From positions 1-52,698 of the forward strand of contig CAJVWV010000005.1 in assembly GCA_913009695.1 (NCBI GenBank): DNA of 52,698 bases, given 5' to 3'. Positions 25,025-33,460 of the stretch are shown in pieces. Within the stretch, counting starts at the first letter, position 1. Every line of letters starts with the position of its first letter. Below the pieces are notes generated by a model. It was not told the origin of the DNA. It saw only the letters and a list, made by a program, of their open reading frames with translations, and did no database searches. Both the position numbers and the translations under genes were made by a program. Source of the DNA: an uncultured bacterium. Its GTDB lineage: Bacteria > Patescibacteriota > Patescibacteriia > Patescibacteriales > SZUA-104.

Positions 25025-25741
25025 TCAAAAATTAAATTTGTAAAATGAACTGCTTATTTTTTTTACTTCTTTATTTAAATTGCTGTCTATTTTCAACTTA
25101 GTTAATTTCTTTAAATCATCGTTAACCACCATTCTCAACACCTTAATACAATTATCTGTGATTGTCAAACTGCTTTGTTCGCCCACTAAACAAGTATTGT
25201 GAGCTACTCCCCCTTTATTTAAGTTGAACTTATTGTTGCCTGGCTCTATCTTTTTTTTACATACTACACAATTATATAGTTCAGGCGTATAGCCTAACTC
25301 AACTAATAATTTCATCACAAAAAAATAAAAAAATAATTCGTAATTCGTAATTCGTAATTCGTAATTATTTAATGTCTCTAAAAAATCCTCTAATAATTTA
25401 AATAATTTTTCATCTTTTTCGTTTTCTTTTATTAATTTTTGGAATACGTTTACGGCTTTTCCGGCTATGGACAATTTATCTAAATCATTTTTTATATTTA
25501 AAAATGAATTTTCATTAATCGCGCTTCCTAAATAATCATACCTTTTCCCGCGAATTACCATAATATTTGCTAAAATAATTGGCTCTATGTGTCCGGCTAA
25601 CTTTGAGCTTACTTTTTTTGCGCCTCGGGCTACTAATTCCAATCTGCCTTTCTTAAGACAAAAAACTGACACTTTTGTGTCATTTTCTCTAAACGGCTTC
25701 CTGTTTAAAATAATGGCTTTTGTCTGATAAGTCTCATCCAT
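25025..25741 (-). CDS. recO: DNA repair protein RecO
   Basis: 238 residues. N-terminal OB domain (AIILNRKPFRENDTKVSVFC; LVARGAKKVSSKLAGHIEPI), helical middle, and a CVVCKKK...HNTC half of a zinc site. It loads RecA with RecFR on SSB-coated DNA. The helical region contains the inserted peptide NNYELRITNYELF, which is translated intergenic-type repeat. Downstream of ruvX in the same direction. Confidence 0.9.
   Translation of the reverse strand: MDETYQTKAIILNRKPFRENDTKVSVFCLKKGRLELVARGAKKVSSKLAGHIEPIILANIMVIRGKRYDYLGSAINENSFLNIKNDLDKLSIAGKAVNVFQKLIKENEKDEKLFKLLEDFLETLNNYELRITNYELFFYFFVMKLLVELGYTPELYNCVVCKKKIEPGNNKFNLNKGGVAHNTCLVGEQSSLTITDNCIKVLRMVVNDDLKKLTKLKIDSNLNKEVKKISSSFYKFNF
25335..25369. 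repeat. In-frame TTCGTAA tandem word inside recO
   Basis: AATTCGTAATTCGTAATTCG then TAATTCGTAATTA, four near-perfect 8-base units, encoding NNYELRITNYEL. The same words make the gaps at 38175-38258 and 40133-40236. Confidence 0.85.
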
Positions 25742-25778
25742 GTTGACACGCGAAATTAACGGATAAAAACAAAATAAA

Positions 25779-26216
25779 CTAATTTTTATTTTTGTTTCTT
25801 TCGTTTTTGTTCGTTTCTTTAGTATTTAATTTATCTAAATAAGTTTGTAATATTATCATGGCCGCGACAGCATCTCTGGGAGCTTTGGTTTTTTTGCCTC
25901 CCACAAGAGCATCAGCGGCCTTGCTTGATAATCTTTCGTCAATAAATTTAATCGGAACATTAACTTTCTTCTTTAATTCATTGACAAACTTATTATACTC
26001 CTTGTTTGTAATTTGTAATTTGTAATTTGTAATTGAAACTGGCTTACCAACAATTATCTCATCAATATCTTCATCTTTAATGATGCTAATAATTTTATCT
26101 ATATTACCAACGATCCTGTATGGACTAGCAATTTTAGTCTCGCCATCTCCTAGCGCCAACCCTATACGTTTCTCGCCCCAATCTATTCCTAAATATTTTT
26201 TTTCTTTACTGTACAT
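25779..26216 (-). CDS. ruvX: Putative pre-16S rRNA nuclease / Holliday junction resolvase YqgF
   Basis: 145 residues, usual length. RNase H-like fold: YLGIDWGEKRIGLALGD with the first catalytic Asp, EIIVGKPV, IKFIDERLSSKAAD with the next acidic residue, and PRDAVAAMIILQTYLD. It processes the 16S rRNA 5' end in studied bacteria. After GKPVS is an insert ITNYKLQITNK, encoded by AATTTGTAATTTGTAATTTG. Confidence 0.9.
   Translation of the reverse strand: MYSKEKKYLGIDWGEKRIGLALGDGETKIASPYRIVGNIDKIISIIKDEDIDEIIVGKPVSITNYKLQITNKEYNKFVNELKKKVNVPIKFIDERLSSKAADALVGGKKTKAPRDAVAAMIILQTYLDKLNTKETNKNERNKNKN
26003..26035. repeat. In-frame TTTGTAA tandem word inside ruvX
   Basis: TTTGTAATTTGTAATTTGTA then ATTTGTAATT, encoding ITNYKLQITNK at the loop after the second beta strand. 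Confidence 0.85.
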
Positions 26217-26225
26217 AATTTTTCT

Positions 26226-27080
26226 TTATGTTTTTGTTAAAATTTCGCATCCTTTTTCAGTAACCACAATCGTATGTTCAAAGTGCGCGCTTATACTTTT
26301 ATCAACTGTCTTAATAGTAAGTCCGTCAGACACATTTTTAATTTCATGAGAACCTACATTAACCATTGGTTCAATCGCTAGAACCATGCCCGGTTTTAAA
26401 ATGACATTATTAAATTTTTTTCCTTCAACTACATAATTCGGTATTTGCGGATCTTCATGCACGTCATATCCGACTCCATGTCCGACTAAATCTCTAACCA
26501 CTGAATATCCATTGGATTCAACGTATTCCTGCACAGCTCTTGCTATATCAGTGAGTTTGTTGTTTGGTTTTATTTGTTTAATAGCCAGATCCAATGACTT
26601 TTTTGTTACGTTAATTAATTTCTTTGCTTCCTTGCTTACCTTGCCCACGGGCACAGTAATAGCCATGTCTGTATATAATCCTTTTTTATTTTCTTTGCAG
26701 GGCTTGCCCGCCGAAGCTTCCTTGTCGTCCATAGCTTTAGCGAAGGATGAAGCGTAGGCGGGATATTCCATTCCAATATCTATTCCAACTATATCTCCAA
26801 CATTTAATCTGCGCGAAGGCAGGGCCGGAGTATGGACAACTTCATCATTTATTGATGTACAAAGAGCTGTTGGAAAAGCGATGTTATCTAAATTAGTTTT
26901 ATAACCTTTAAAAGACGGGCATCCGCCGGCTTCTCTAATTAAAGAACAGGCCATTTGTTCTAACTGGCCTGTTGTTATTCCCGGCTTAACTGCATTTCTT
27001 AATTTTTTCGTAATATTAGCTAAAATTTTACCACCATCTCTTAACACTTTTATTTCTTTTTCAGTTTTAATAGTTACCAT
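26226..27080 (-). CDS. map: Methionine aminopeptidase, type I
   Basis: 284 residues, about 30 longer than usual. Metal ligands: VGIDIG, GLYTDMAITV (Asp), VGHGVGYDVHEDP (His), MVLAIEPMVN (Glu) and the final FEHTIVVTEKG. It removes initiator Met. The extra length comes from an in-frame insert (YASSFAKAMDDKEASAGKP) between IGMEYPA and KKGLYTD, just before a metal-binding strand. Adjacent to adk as in the classic spc operon end. Confidence 0.95.
   Translation of the reverse strand: MVTIKTEKEIKVLRDGGKILANITKKLRNAVKPGITTGQLEQMACSLIREAGGCPSFKGYKTNLDNIAFPTALCTSINDEVVHTPALPSRRLNVGDIVGIDIGMEYPAYASSFAKAMDDKEASAGKPCKENKKGLYTDMAITVPVGKVSKEAKKLINVTKKSLDLAIKQIKPNNKLTDIARAVQEYVESNGYSVVRDLVGHGVGYDVHEDPQIPNYVVEGKKFNNVILKPGMVLAIEPMVNVGSHEIKNVSDGLTIKTVDKSISAHFEHTIVVTEKGCEILTKT
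26700..26762. repeat. In-frame palindromic element inside map
   Basis: Coding strand CGCCTACGCTTCATCCTTCG, CTAAAGCTATGGACGACAAG, GAAGCTTCGGCGGGCAAGCC. It encodes about 20 residues absent from ordinary MAPs. Related copies lie at 3021, 17405, 40587 and 40722. Confidence 0.88.
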
Positions 27081-27083
27081 AAT

Positions 27084-27749
27084 CTATATTTTATGTTTTT
27101 TTAATTCTTTAATTATATCTTTTTGAACCTTTTCAATGCTCTGTTCTCCGTTTATTTTTATTAATTTATCATTTTTATTCCAATAGTCAAGTATTGGCGC
27201 AACTTCCTTGTGATATATTTTAAGTCTGCTAGCGATCACAGACGGTTTATCATCGTCCCTGATATACAATTTAGAATCGCACAAATCGCAAATTCCTTTC
27301 TTTTTTGGAGGATTAAATTTAATATGATACGTTGCTCCACAACCGCAAACCCGCCTACCGCCTAAACGGCTCCTTACTTCTTTATCGCTAACATCAACTA
27401 AAATCGCTAATACATTTACTTCACCCTGTTTTAAATTTTTTATTAAATAATTAAGTTGTTTTTTGTTTCTAGGATATCCATCAAGGATGTATCCAGCTTT
27501 TACATCTTTATTTTTTATTCTTTTTAAAATTATTTCTTTTATTATTCGTTCAGGGGCGTATTTGCCTTTAGAAATAATCTTCTCAACTTCCTTGCCTGTT
27601 TTAGTTCTATCTTTTATTTCTTGGCGTAATAATTCTCCGGTAGAAATAGTCGGCAATTTAAATTTTTTAGAAATCATCTCAGCCTGTGTCCCTTTACCCG
27701 ACCCTGGTGGCCCAAAAAATATTAGAATAGTTTTATTTATTTTTAACAT
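27084..27749 (-). CDS. adk: Adenylate kinase (zinc-LID type)
   Basis: 221 residues. P-loop FFGPPGSGKGTQAE, AMP site STGELLRQEI, GYILDGYPRN, and a LID with four cysteines (VCGCGATYH; GICDLCDSKL) expected to bind Zn. It interconverts ATP + AMP with 2 ADP. Three bases upstream of map. Confidence 0.96.
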   Translation of the reverse strand: MLKINKTILIFFGPPGSGKGTQAEMISKKFKLPTISTGELLRQEIKDRTKTGKEVEKIISKGKYAPERIIKEIILKRIKNKDVKAGYILDGYPRNKKQLNYLIKNLKQGEVNVLAILVDVSDKEVRSRLGGRRVCGCGATYHIKFNPPKKKGICDLCDSKLYIRDDDKPSVIASRLKIYHKEVAPILDYWNKNDKLIKINGEQSIEKVQKDIIKELKKHKI

Positions 27750-27813
27750 AAATATAATAAATAACTAAAAAATTAATTAGAAATTAGATATTAGACATTA
27801 GAAATTTTTTTCC

Positions 27814-28794
27814 TTATCCTCTAAAAATTAAAAACGCCATATATAAAACATACGAAAACACTAAAATTATTCCCTCCCATCTCCCAAGAATATTTTTCTT
27901 TCCTATATAAATTAAAAACAAAAGCATAAGCGTAATTCCAAATAAAATAAACATATCCATGTTTAAAATCCTATTATAACTAATTGGATTAATAGTTGAA
28001 CTTAAGCCTAAAACCCAAAGAAGATTAAAAATATTTGATCCGATAACGGCACCGACCGCGATATCGGCCCGCTTTCTGTGCGCCGCTACCGCGGCAGCGG
28101 CAAGCTCAGGAAGAGACGTTCCAATGGCAATAATAGTTAAACCTATTAAAGCTTCCGACATTCCAAAAATACTGGCAATTTTTACGGCTCCATCAACTAA
28201 CCACTTGCCGCCTATCGCCAAACCGGCTAAACCAACTATAATCATGCTAAAAGCCACAAAATTATTATATACTTTTGGCTCTTTTCTAATCTCCCCCTGT
28301 ATTTTTTCAAAAATATTCTCTTTTGCCTTGCTAATGCCGAATGTATAAAAAGCAAAAATGAAAAAAAATAAAATAAGAATAAGTCCGTCAACCCTTGTTA
28401 GCCCATCAAGGCCATTGCCATCAATTAAAAAATCATTAACCAAAATTCCCACAGCGGCAATCGCAAGTAAAGAAAAAGGAATTTCTTTATGAATTGTCGC
28501 TTTTTTAACTACAAGAGGATAAATAATCGCCGCTATACCTAAAATAAGCAATGTGTTGGTTATGTTTGATCCAATAATATTTCCCAAGGCGATGTCAGAA
28601 CTTCCCCTTATGCTGGCTAAAGTACTAACTATTAATTCAGGCATTGAAGTGCCAAAAGCAACAATTGTTAAACCAATAACAAAAGTGGAGATGCCGTACT
28701 TTCTGGCGATTGACGACGAACCGTCAATCAGCATATCAGCGCCCTTAAGTAAAAAAATAAAACCTAAAATAAATAAAATTATTGTTAACCACAT
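27814..28794 (-). CDS. Calcium/sodium:cation antiporter (CaCA, YrbG type)
   Basis: 326 residues with two inverted Na_Ca_ex halves. Alpha-1: VAFGTSMPELIVSTLASIRG, then ALGNIIGSNITNTLLILG. Alpha-2: IAIGTSLPELAAAAVAAHRK, then AVGAVIGSNIFNLLWVLG. These carry the ion-binding Glu and Asn. About ten membrane helices. Probably exports Ca2+ using Na+ or H+. Confidence 0.95.
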   Translation of the reverse strand: MWLTIILFILGFIFLLKGADMLIDGSSSIARKYGISTFVIGLTIVAFGTSMPELIVSTLASIRGSSDIALGNIIGSNITNTLLILGIAAIIYPLVVKKATIHKEIPFSLLAIAAVGILVNDFLIDGNGLDGLTRVDGLILILFFFIFAFYTFGISKAKENIFEKIQGEIRKEPKVYNNFVAFSMIIVGLAGLAIGGKWLVDGAVKIASIFGMSEALIGLTIIAIGTSLPELAAAAVAAHRKRADIAVGAVIGSNIFNLLWVLGLSSTINPISYNRILNMDMFILFGITLMLLFLIYIGKKNILGRWEGIILVFSYVLYMAFLIFRG

Positions 28795-28797
28795 AAA

Positions 28798-29406
28798 TTA
28801 TCTTGATAAAGGAATATTGGGCCTGCTTGGCGGAGATGATTTTGGCGGTGTAGGCGTCGAGAGTTCTGCTCTCTTAAAATTACCGGCAAAATTAGTGCCT
28901 GCGCCAGACTCTCTTCCTCCTTTAATGCCCAAGTCCGCTGCTGAAGCGCCTCTTTCTATCCTTGTAATTCTGCTTCCCACCGCATGATGCCCGGCAAAAC
29001 CGCCGATAGGCGATGTATCTATTTTGCGCCTAGCTCCACCTGTGTCTATATAATCTCGTTTTTCATCCTGTGGCTGTGACACCAAGCCTCTTTTAACATT
29101 CCGTGCCTTTTGTACCTCGATCGCTTTTTTTGCTTTTACGCGCAATTCATAGGGAAGTTTTTTAAGCTCCTGTTTGGTTAATTCTGGAAGATCCTTGCTT
29201 ATATCTACTCCACCCCTAATATGCGTAATTACCGCCTTTCTACGAGTCGGATCATACCCCATTTCTTTTAATTTTTTCTCCATTTGCAGGCTGCTAAAAC
29301 CTCTGCTGCCAGCTTCTTCAGCTAAAATTTCCTTATGTTCTTTTTCTTTAAATAACTTAGTTTTTTTTGTTTTTAAAATTTTAATTTTTCCAAATTCTTT
29401 TGCCAT
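28798..29406 (-). CDS. Basic protein of unknown function
   Basis: 202 residues, no membrane segment. N-terminal ~70 residues look helical (EAGSRGFSSLQMEKKLKEMG; DPTRRKAVITHIRGGVDISK). The rest is basic and Gly/Ser/Pro-rich with low order (GGARRKIDTSPIGGFAGHHA; AELSTPTPPKSSPPSR). No recognised family. It ends 3 bases upstream of the cation exchanger start, so co-transcription is likely. Confidence 0.7.
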   Translation of the reverse strand: MAKEFGKIKILKTKKTKLFKEKEHKEILAEEAGSRGFSSLQMEKKLKEMGYDPTRRKAVITHIRGGVDISKDLPELTKQELKKLPYELRVKAKKAIEVQKARNVKRGLVSQPQDEKRDYIDTGGARRKIDTSPIGGFAGHHAVGSRITRIERGASAADLGIKGGRESGAGTNFAGNFKRAELSTPTPPKSSPPSRPNIPLSR

Positions 29407-29466
29407 ATTTTAATTAATTAATAATTAATCCTTGTATAATTATACCATTAATCCGCCTAAAAATAA

Positions 29467-29497
29467 AAGCCCCACACGTATAACGTGTGGGACAAAT
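29467..29497 (-). terminator. Intrinsic terminator after the DsrC-like remnant
   Basis: CCCACACGT-TAT-ACGTGTGGGGCTTTTATTTTT on the minus strand; perfect 9-bp stem. Confidence 0.9.
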
Positions 29498-29501
29498 CAT
29501 T

Positions 29502-29827
29502 TTAACAGCTCACACCATAATAGAGACCCGCATATCTCACAAGTTGTTTATAACCTTCTTTAAATAAGTCACAAATATAATCCGAGTTCCATTTATTATC
29601 ATCATATTTATTTCTTAAGTGCTTGCAAAACATATCTATTACAGGCAAAACATTGCAACTGTCATAATACTTATTTAGGATCTATAATGGCTATCCAATG
29701 ATCATCAGTTAACTCCAATCCTTTTCTGCCATAAATTTAGCCAATCCTTTGTCCGTTGTGTTCGATCCTCAAGATAACCTTTATCGTCAAATCTTATTGC
29801 TTCCAGGCAGTTTATTAAATCTGCCAT
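29502..29827 (-). pseudogene. Frameshifted DsrC/TusE-family gene
   Basis: A good Shine-Dalgarno (GGAGGG) precedes MADLINCLEAIRFDDKGYLE. Homology then passes through all frames: DRTQRTKD (frame 1), AKFMAEKD, LELTDDHWIAII (a DsrC hallmark region), then NKYYDSCNVLPVIDMFCKHL and SDYICDLFKEGYKQLVRYAG ending YYGVSC. DsrC/TusE proteins carry sulfur on a C-terminal Cys for sulfur relay (tRNA 2-thiouridine or dissimilatory sulfur metabolism); here a Cys is the last residue. At least three single-base shifts are needed, so the gene is dead or the assembly is poor here. The terminator and ribosome site remain intact. Confidence 0.65.
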
Positions 29828-29844
29828 GACTTTCCCTCCTCTTT

Positions 29845-29882
29845 ATCAAATAAAGAACAACTTTCATTGCTCTTTATTATTT
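29845..29882 (-). terminator. Intrinsic terminator after the 29896-30432 gene
   Basis: AATAAAGAGCAA-TGAAAG-TTGTTCTTTATT on the minus strand, with T-rich ends. It marks the end of the ribosomal transcript and separates the DsrC-like remnant. Confidence 0.75.
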
Positions 29883-29895
29883 TAAAATATTTATT

Positions 29896-30432
29896 TTATT
29901 TATTTTCTTTAGCTTGCCTAATATCCCTTTTTCTATCATTTATAAAATTTTCAAATTTTTTTCCAGTTAAATCTTTATACTTCCCCTCACTAACAATTTT
30001 ATCAATCCATTTTCGCGCTCTATCGTAATCTTTTTGTTTTAATAATTCTCTAAAATCTAAAGTGCTTTTTATTTCAACAATTTCTTTTGCCTCGGACGAA
30101 TCTATTTCTTTAAATACAATTTGATTTTCAAATTCTTTAAATTTTTCCCCAGCCAATTCCTTAAAACGATTTATCCTTCCTTTCTGGCTAAATGGATCCT
30201 CTGTCGCATTAATAATCCTTACAACGCCCTGCCAGTTTTCCTCTTTATAATAAGCTTGAAAAACTCGTCTTTGTAATTTATCTTTTTCCCTTGCTTCAAG
30301 CTTTTCTTCATTTAAAATTCTTTCTACTTCATTAAAATCACCTTTGTTAAAGGCTTCATTGAATTTATTTTCAACTTCTTTCCCTCGATCAGGTTGTTCC
30401 GCAGAATTCATCATATCTTTTTCATTAAACAT
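29896..30432 (-). CDS. Helical protein of unknown function downstream of secY
   Basis: 178 residues, highly charged and helical, perhaps TPR/alpha-solenoid-like: EVENKFNEAFNKGDFNEVER, KDKLQRRVFQAYYKEENWQG, FRELLKQKDYDRARKWIDKI. No membrane segment or catalytic motif. Last gene of the ribosomal unit before a terminator. Not recognised; in many bacteria adk follows secY here instead. Confidence 0.7.
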   Translation of the reverse strand: MFNEKDMMNSAEQPDRGKEVENKFNEAFNKGDFNEVERILNEEKLEAREKDKLQRRVFQAYYKEENWQGVVRIINATEDPFSQKGRINRFKELAGEKFKEFENQIVFKEIDSSEAKEIVEIKSTLDFRELLKQKDYDRARKWIDKIVSEGKYKDLTGKKFENFINDRKRDIRQAKENK

Positions 30433-30482
30433 AATTTAAAATTATTAATTCGTAATTGTTAATTGTTAATTGTTAATTGACT

Positions 30483-31760
30483 CTACATTCCCTCATACTC
30501 TCTCATAGTCAACTGCGATTCAATCTGCTTTACTATTTCAATAACAACCGCTACAACGATTAAAAGCGAGGTTCCTCCTATCGCTAAAGACTGTATGCCG
30601 GTAAAATAACGCATTATTAAAGGCAAAATCGCAATAGAACCTAAAAATAAAGCGCCGACAAAAATAATTTTATGGGTTGTGTTAGCTAAATATTCCGAGG
30701 TATGCCTTCCCGGCCTTATACCCGGAATAAATCCGCCTTGTTTTTGCAAATTTTCCGCGATTTGTGTCGGATGGAAAATAACTTCTGTGTAGAAAAATGT
30801 AAAAGCAAATACTAATAAGAAATACAAAATACCGTAAAATAATTGATTTTGGAAAATCGCGATTATCCATTCGGCAAAACTCGCAATCCAAGCTGATCTG
30901 GCTTGTATAAAAAACTGGGCAATCATAGGCGGAAATAAAACAACCGAAATAGCAAAAATAATCGGAATAACTCCGGCCATATTAACGCGTAAAGGCAGAT
31001 GCGTATTTGTTCCGCCGTACATCCTATTTCCCCTGATCTGTTTAGCATATTGCACGGGCACATTCCTCTGCCCTTCAGTAATTACTATAACACCAACAAT
31101 AGTAACCAAAGCAATAATAACAAAACCAATTAAAGTAAATAATTGCTGTGGATCATATGTAACAATTGTTTGTTGAATGGCCTTAGGCAGCGCGGAGATA
31201 ATACCTGCGAAAATTAATATTGAAATTCCGTTGCCGATATTTTTTTCCGAAATTAACTCTCCCAGCCACATTAAAAAGATAGTGCCGGCCGTAATAGTAA
31301 GTATCATCGTAAATAAATCAAAATTGCTAATATCGCCTAAAATGCTATAAGAAGAGCGGCGAAGTATTGTAATCATGCCGTAGGACTGTAAAGCGGCGAA
31401 AGGTACTGTCGCCCACCTGGTCCACATATTTATTTTCTGTCTGCCTGCTTCTTCTTTTTGCATTTCCTCCAACTTTGGAACTATCATGCCCAAAAGCTGA
31501 AAAACAATTGATGAAGTAATGTACGGAGCAATGCCCATCATAACAATAGAAAAATTTTCCATCACTCCTCCTGAAAAAACATTTAGAAGTCCTAAAATCT
31601 GATTAGAAGCAAAAAATTCCTTAAGCGCGGAAACATCAACTCCAGGAATTGGTATATGCGCGGCAAGCCTAAATATAACCAGCATCGCCAGCACAAATAA
31701 TATATTTTTTCTCAAATCTTTAATTTTCCAGATTTGAATTATCTTATTAAATATAGGCAT
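30483..31760 (-). CDS. secY: Preprotein translocase subunit SecY
   Basis: 425 residues, ten membrane helices. Start at MPIFNKIIQIWKIKDLRKNI; signatures FRLAAHIPIPGVD (plug/TM1), VQYAKQIRGNRMYGGTNTHL (cytoplasmic loop) and FIPGIRPGRHTSEYL (SecA/ribosome loop). Core pore for protein export. Its ATG overlaps the rplO stop by one base, so the genes are translationally coupled. Confidence 0.98.
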   Translation of the reverse strand: MPIFNKIIQIWKIKDLRKNILFVLAMLVIFRLAAHIPIPGVDVSALKEFFASNQILGLLNVFSGGVMENFSIVMMGIAPYITSSIVFQLLGMIVPKLEEMQKEEAGRQKINMWTRWATVPFAALQSYGMITILRRSSYSILGDISNFDLFTMILTITAGTIFLMWLGELISEKNIGNGISILIFAGIISALPKAIQQTIVTYDPQQLFTLIGFVIIALVTIVGVIVITEGQRNVPVQYAKQIRGNRMYGGTNTHLPLRVNMAGVIPIIFAISVVLFPPMIAQFFIQARSAWIASFAEWIIAIFQNQLFYGILYFLLVFAFTFFYTEVIFHPTQIAENLQKQGGFIPGIRPGRHTSEYLANTTHKIIFVGALFLGSIAILPLIMRYFTGIQSLAIGGTSLLIVVAVVIEIVKQIESQLTMREYEGM

Positions 31761-32254
31761 TATTTTTTATTAACAACTTTCTTTTTAGATTGTAAATATT
31801 TTTTATCTTTACTTTCATTGTTTTTTCCGCCATTCTTTTCAATCTGCGCTTTCGCGCTCTCACTTATTTTTACATCTTCAAATTTCAAACCTTTCAATCT
31901 CAGTTCCCCGTTTCCCAATATTTTTACTCCCAATCTAATATTATCAATTAATCCTCTTTTTAACAATATCTTTGGATTCACGGTTTCCCCGTCCTTAAAA
32001 TTATCGTTAATTAGGATTAAATTAACAACATGGTCTTTCGGCTTTAAAGACTTAAATCCACGCTTTTTCGGAGTGCGCATTAATGTCATTTTCATACCCA
32101 ATCTTTTTAAATTAGAAACGCCTGAACGAGCTTTTTGCCCTTTAAGACCGCGGGTACTATAAGTACCGTGCCCGGAAGCGTTGCCTCTTCCTACTCTTTT
32201 TCTTTTCTTTTTGGAGCCTTTGGCCGGTTTAATTGTATGTAGTGATAAAGTCAT
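31760..32254 (-). CDS. rplO: Ribosomal protein uL15
   Basis: 164 residues. KRVGRGNASGHGTYSTRGLK and GQKARSG are the L15 N-terminal signature; a KKNGGKNNESKDKK... basic tail extends the end. It follows rpsE directly; the gene for uL30, normally between them, is absent. Confidence 0.97.
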   Translation of the reverse strand: MTLSLHTIKPAKGSKKKRKRVGRGNASGHGTYSTRGLKGQKARSGVSNLKRLGMKMTLMRTPKKRGFKSLKPKDHVVNLILINDNFKDGETVNPKILLKRGLIDNIRLGVKILGNGELRLKGLKFEDVKISESAKAQIEKNGGKNNESKDKKYLQSKKKVVNKK

Positions 32255-32360
32255 AGTTTTATAAAATTCTAAATTCTAAATTACAAATCCTAAATAAATT
32301 CTAAATTACAATTCTCAAAATTACAAACTGTTTTGAATTTTGGATTTTGACCATTGTGAT

Positions 32361-33074
32361 TTATTTGGAATTTGTAATTTTGGATTTTGAGTTTGATATA
32401 TCTGAATGTTTTTCTCTATTTGCATCACTTTTCTTTTTCTTGCTCTCCACTTTCTTTAAACTCTTTAACGCTTCAATGGCGCATTTAACATTAGTAACTT
32501 TATTATTGGTTCCTAAAATTTTACTGGTAACATTCTTGATGCCAGCAAGTTCTAAAATAATTCTAACTGCTCCGCCAGCGATAACACCGCGTCCTTTCCT
32601 GGCCGGTTTGAATAAAATTTTAGCCGCCCCATACTTATAAAAAACTTCATGGGGGATGGTGTTGTTAACTATAGAAACTTTAATAATATTCTTTTTGGCT
32701 TTAGTGACCGCCTTTGAAACCGCGATAGCTACGTCGGCGCCCTTAGCTAGCCCAACAGCTACTTCTCCTTTTTTGTTGCCAATAGCAACGCACGCCCTAA
32801 AACGCATTCTTTTTCCACCAGCCATAACACGTGTTACTCGAGCCAAGTCAACAATTTGCTGATCATACTCGTCCTGCGGTCTTCCTCCCCTATCTCTTCT
32901 AAATTTACCCCTCTTGGCCATTTTTCTTTCACCATAAACTGACTTAGCAACAGCTTGCGCCGCGCCTTTATTAGTATTTTTTTTCGGAGCTTCTTTCACG
33001 TCCTGACTTGTTGAAGGAGAAATGGGTTTTTCTTCTTTCTTTTTATTATCTTGTAGTTTTTTTTCTTCTGCCAT
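32361..33074 (-). CDS. rpsE: Ribosomal protein uS5
   Basis: 237 residues, ~70 longer than usual. Core: DLARVTRVMAGGKRMRFRAC, VGNKKGEV-type AIGNKKGEVAVGLAKGADV, and SIVNNTIPHEVFYKYGAAKI. The N-terminal ~55 residues are charged and disordered. The C-terminal end (SDISNSKSKITNSK) is translated from the intergenic repeat that continues past the stop. Confidence 0.97.
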   Translation of the reverse strand: MAEEKKLQDNKKKEEKPISPSTSQDVKEAPKKNTNKGAAQAVAKSVYGERKMAKRGKFRRDRGGRPQDEYDQQIVDLARVTRVMAGGKRMRFRACVAIGNKKGEVAVGLAKGADVAIAVSKAVTKAKKNIIKVSIVNNTIPHEVFYKYGAAKILFKPARKGRGVIAGGAVRIILELAGIKNVTSKILGTNNKVTNVKCAIEALKSLKKVESKKKKSDANREKHSDISNSKSKITNSK

Positions 33075-33099
33075 ATTTAAAAATTATTTATTTTTAATT

Positions 33100-33453
33100 C
33101 TAAAATTTTAATCCACCCTCTCTTGCCCCATCGGCTACTGATTTTATTCGACCATGATATTTATATCCGCCCCTATCAAAAACAACTTTTTTTATCTTTT
33201 TGTCTAATCCTTTTTTAGCTATTAACTTTCCTAACTCAAAACTAACAACAACCTTCTTATCTTTACTTTTCATTTCCTTAATATTGGCGCTTGCCAAGGT
33301 CTTGCCTTTGTCATCATCAATAATTTGCAAATACATTCCTTTGTTTGATCTAAATACGCTTAACCTAGGACACTTACCCGTTCCTTTAACTTTAGCGCGA
33401 ATCTTTTTTCTTCGTCTAAGTTTTCTATTTTGTTTTACTATTTCTTTTTTCAT
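33100..33453 (-). CDS. rplR: Ribosomal protein uL18
   Basis: 117 residues, normal length. NRKLRRRKKIRAKVKGTGKC, RLSVFRSNKGMYLQIIDDDK, and FDRGGYKYHGRIKSVADGAR typical of the C-terminus. Binds 5S rRNA. Seven bases after rplF. Confidence 0.97.
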   Translation of the reverse strand: MKKEIVKQNRKLRRRKKIRAKVKGTGKCPRLSVFRSNKGMYLQIIDDDKGKTLASANIKEMKSKDKKVVVSFELGKLIAKKGLDKKIKKVVFDRGGYKYHGRIKSVADGAREGGLKF

Positions 33454-33460
33454 ATATTAT

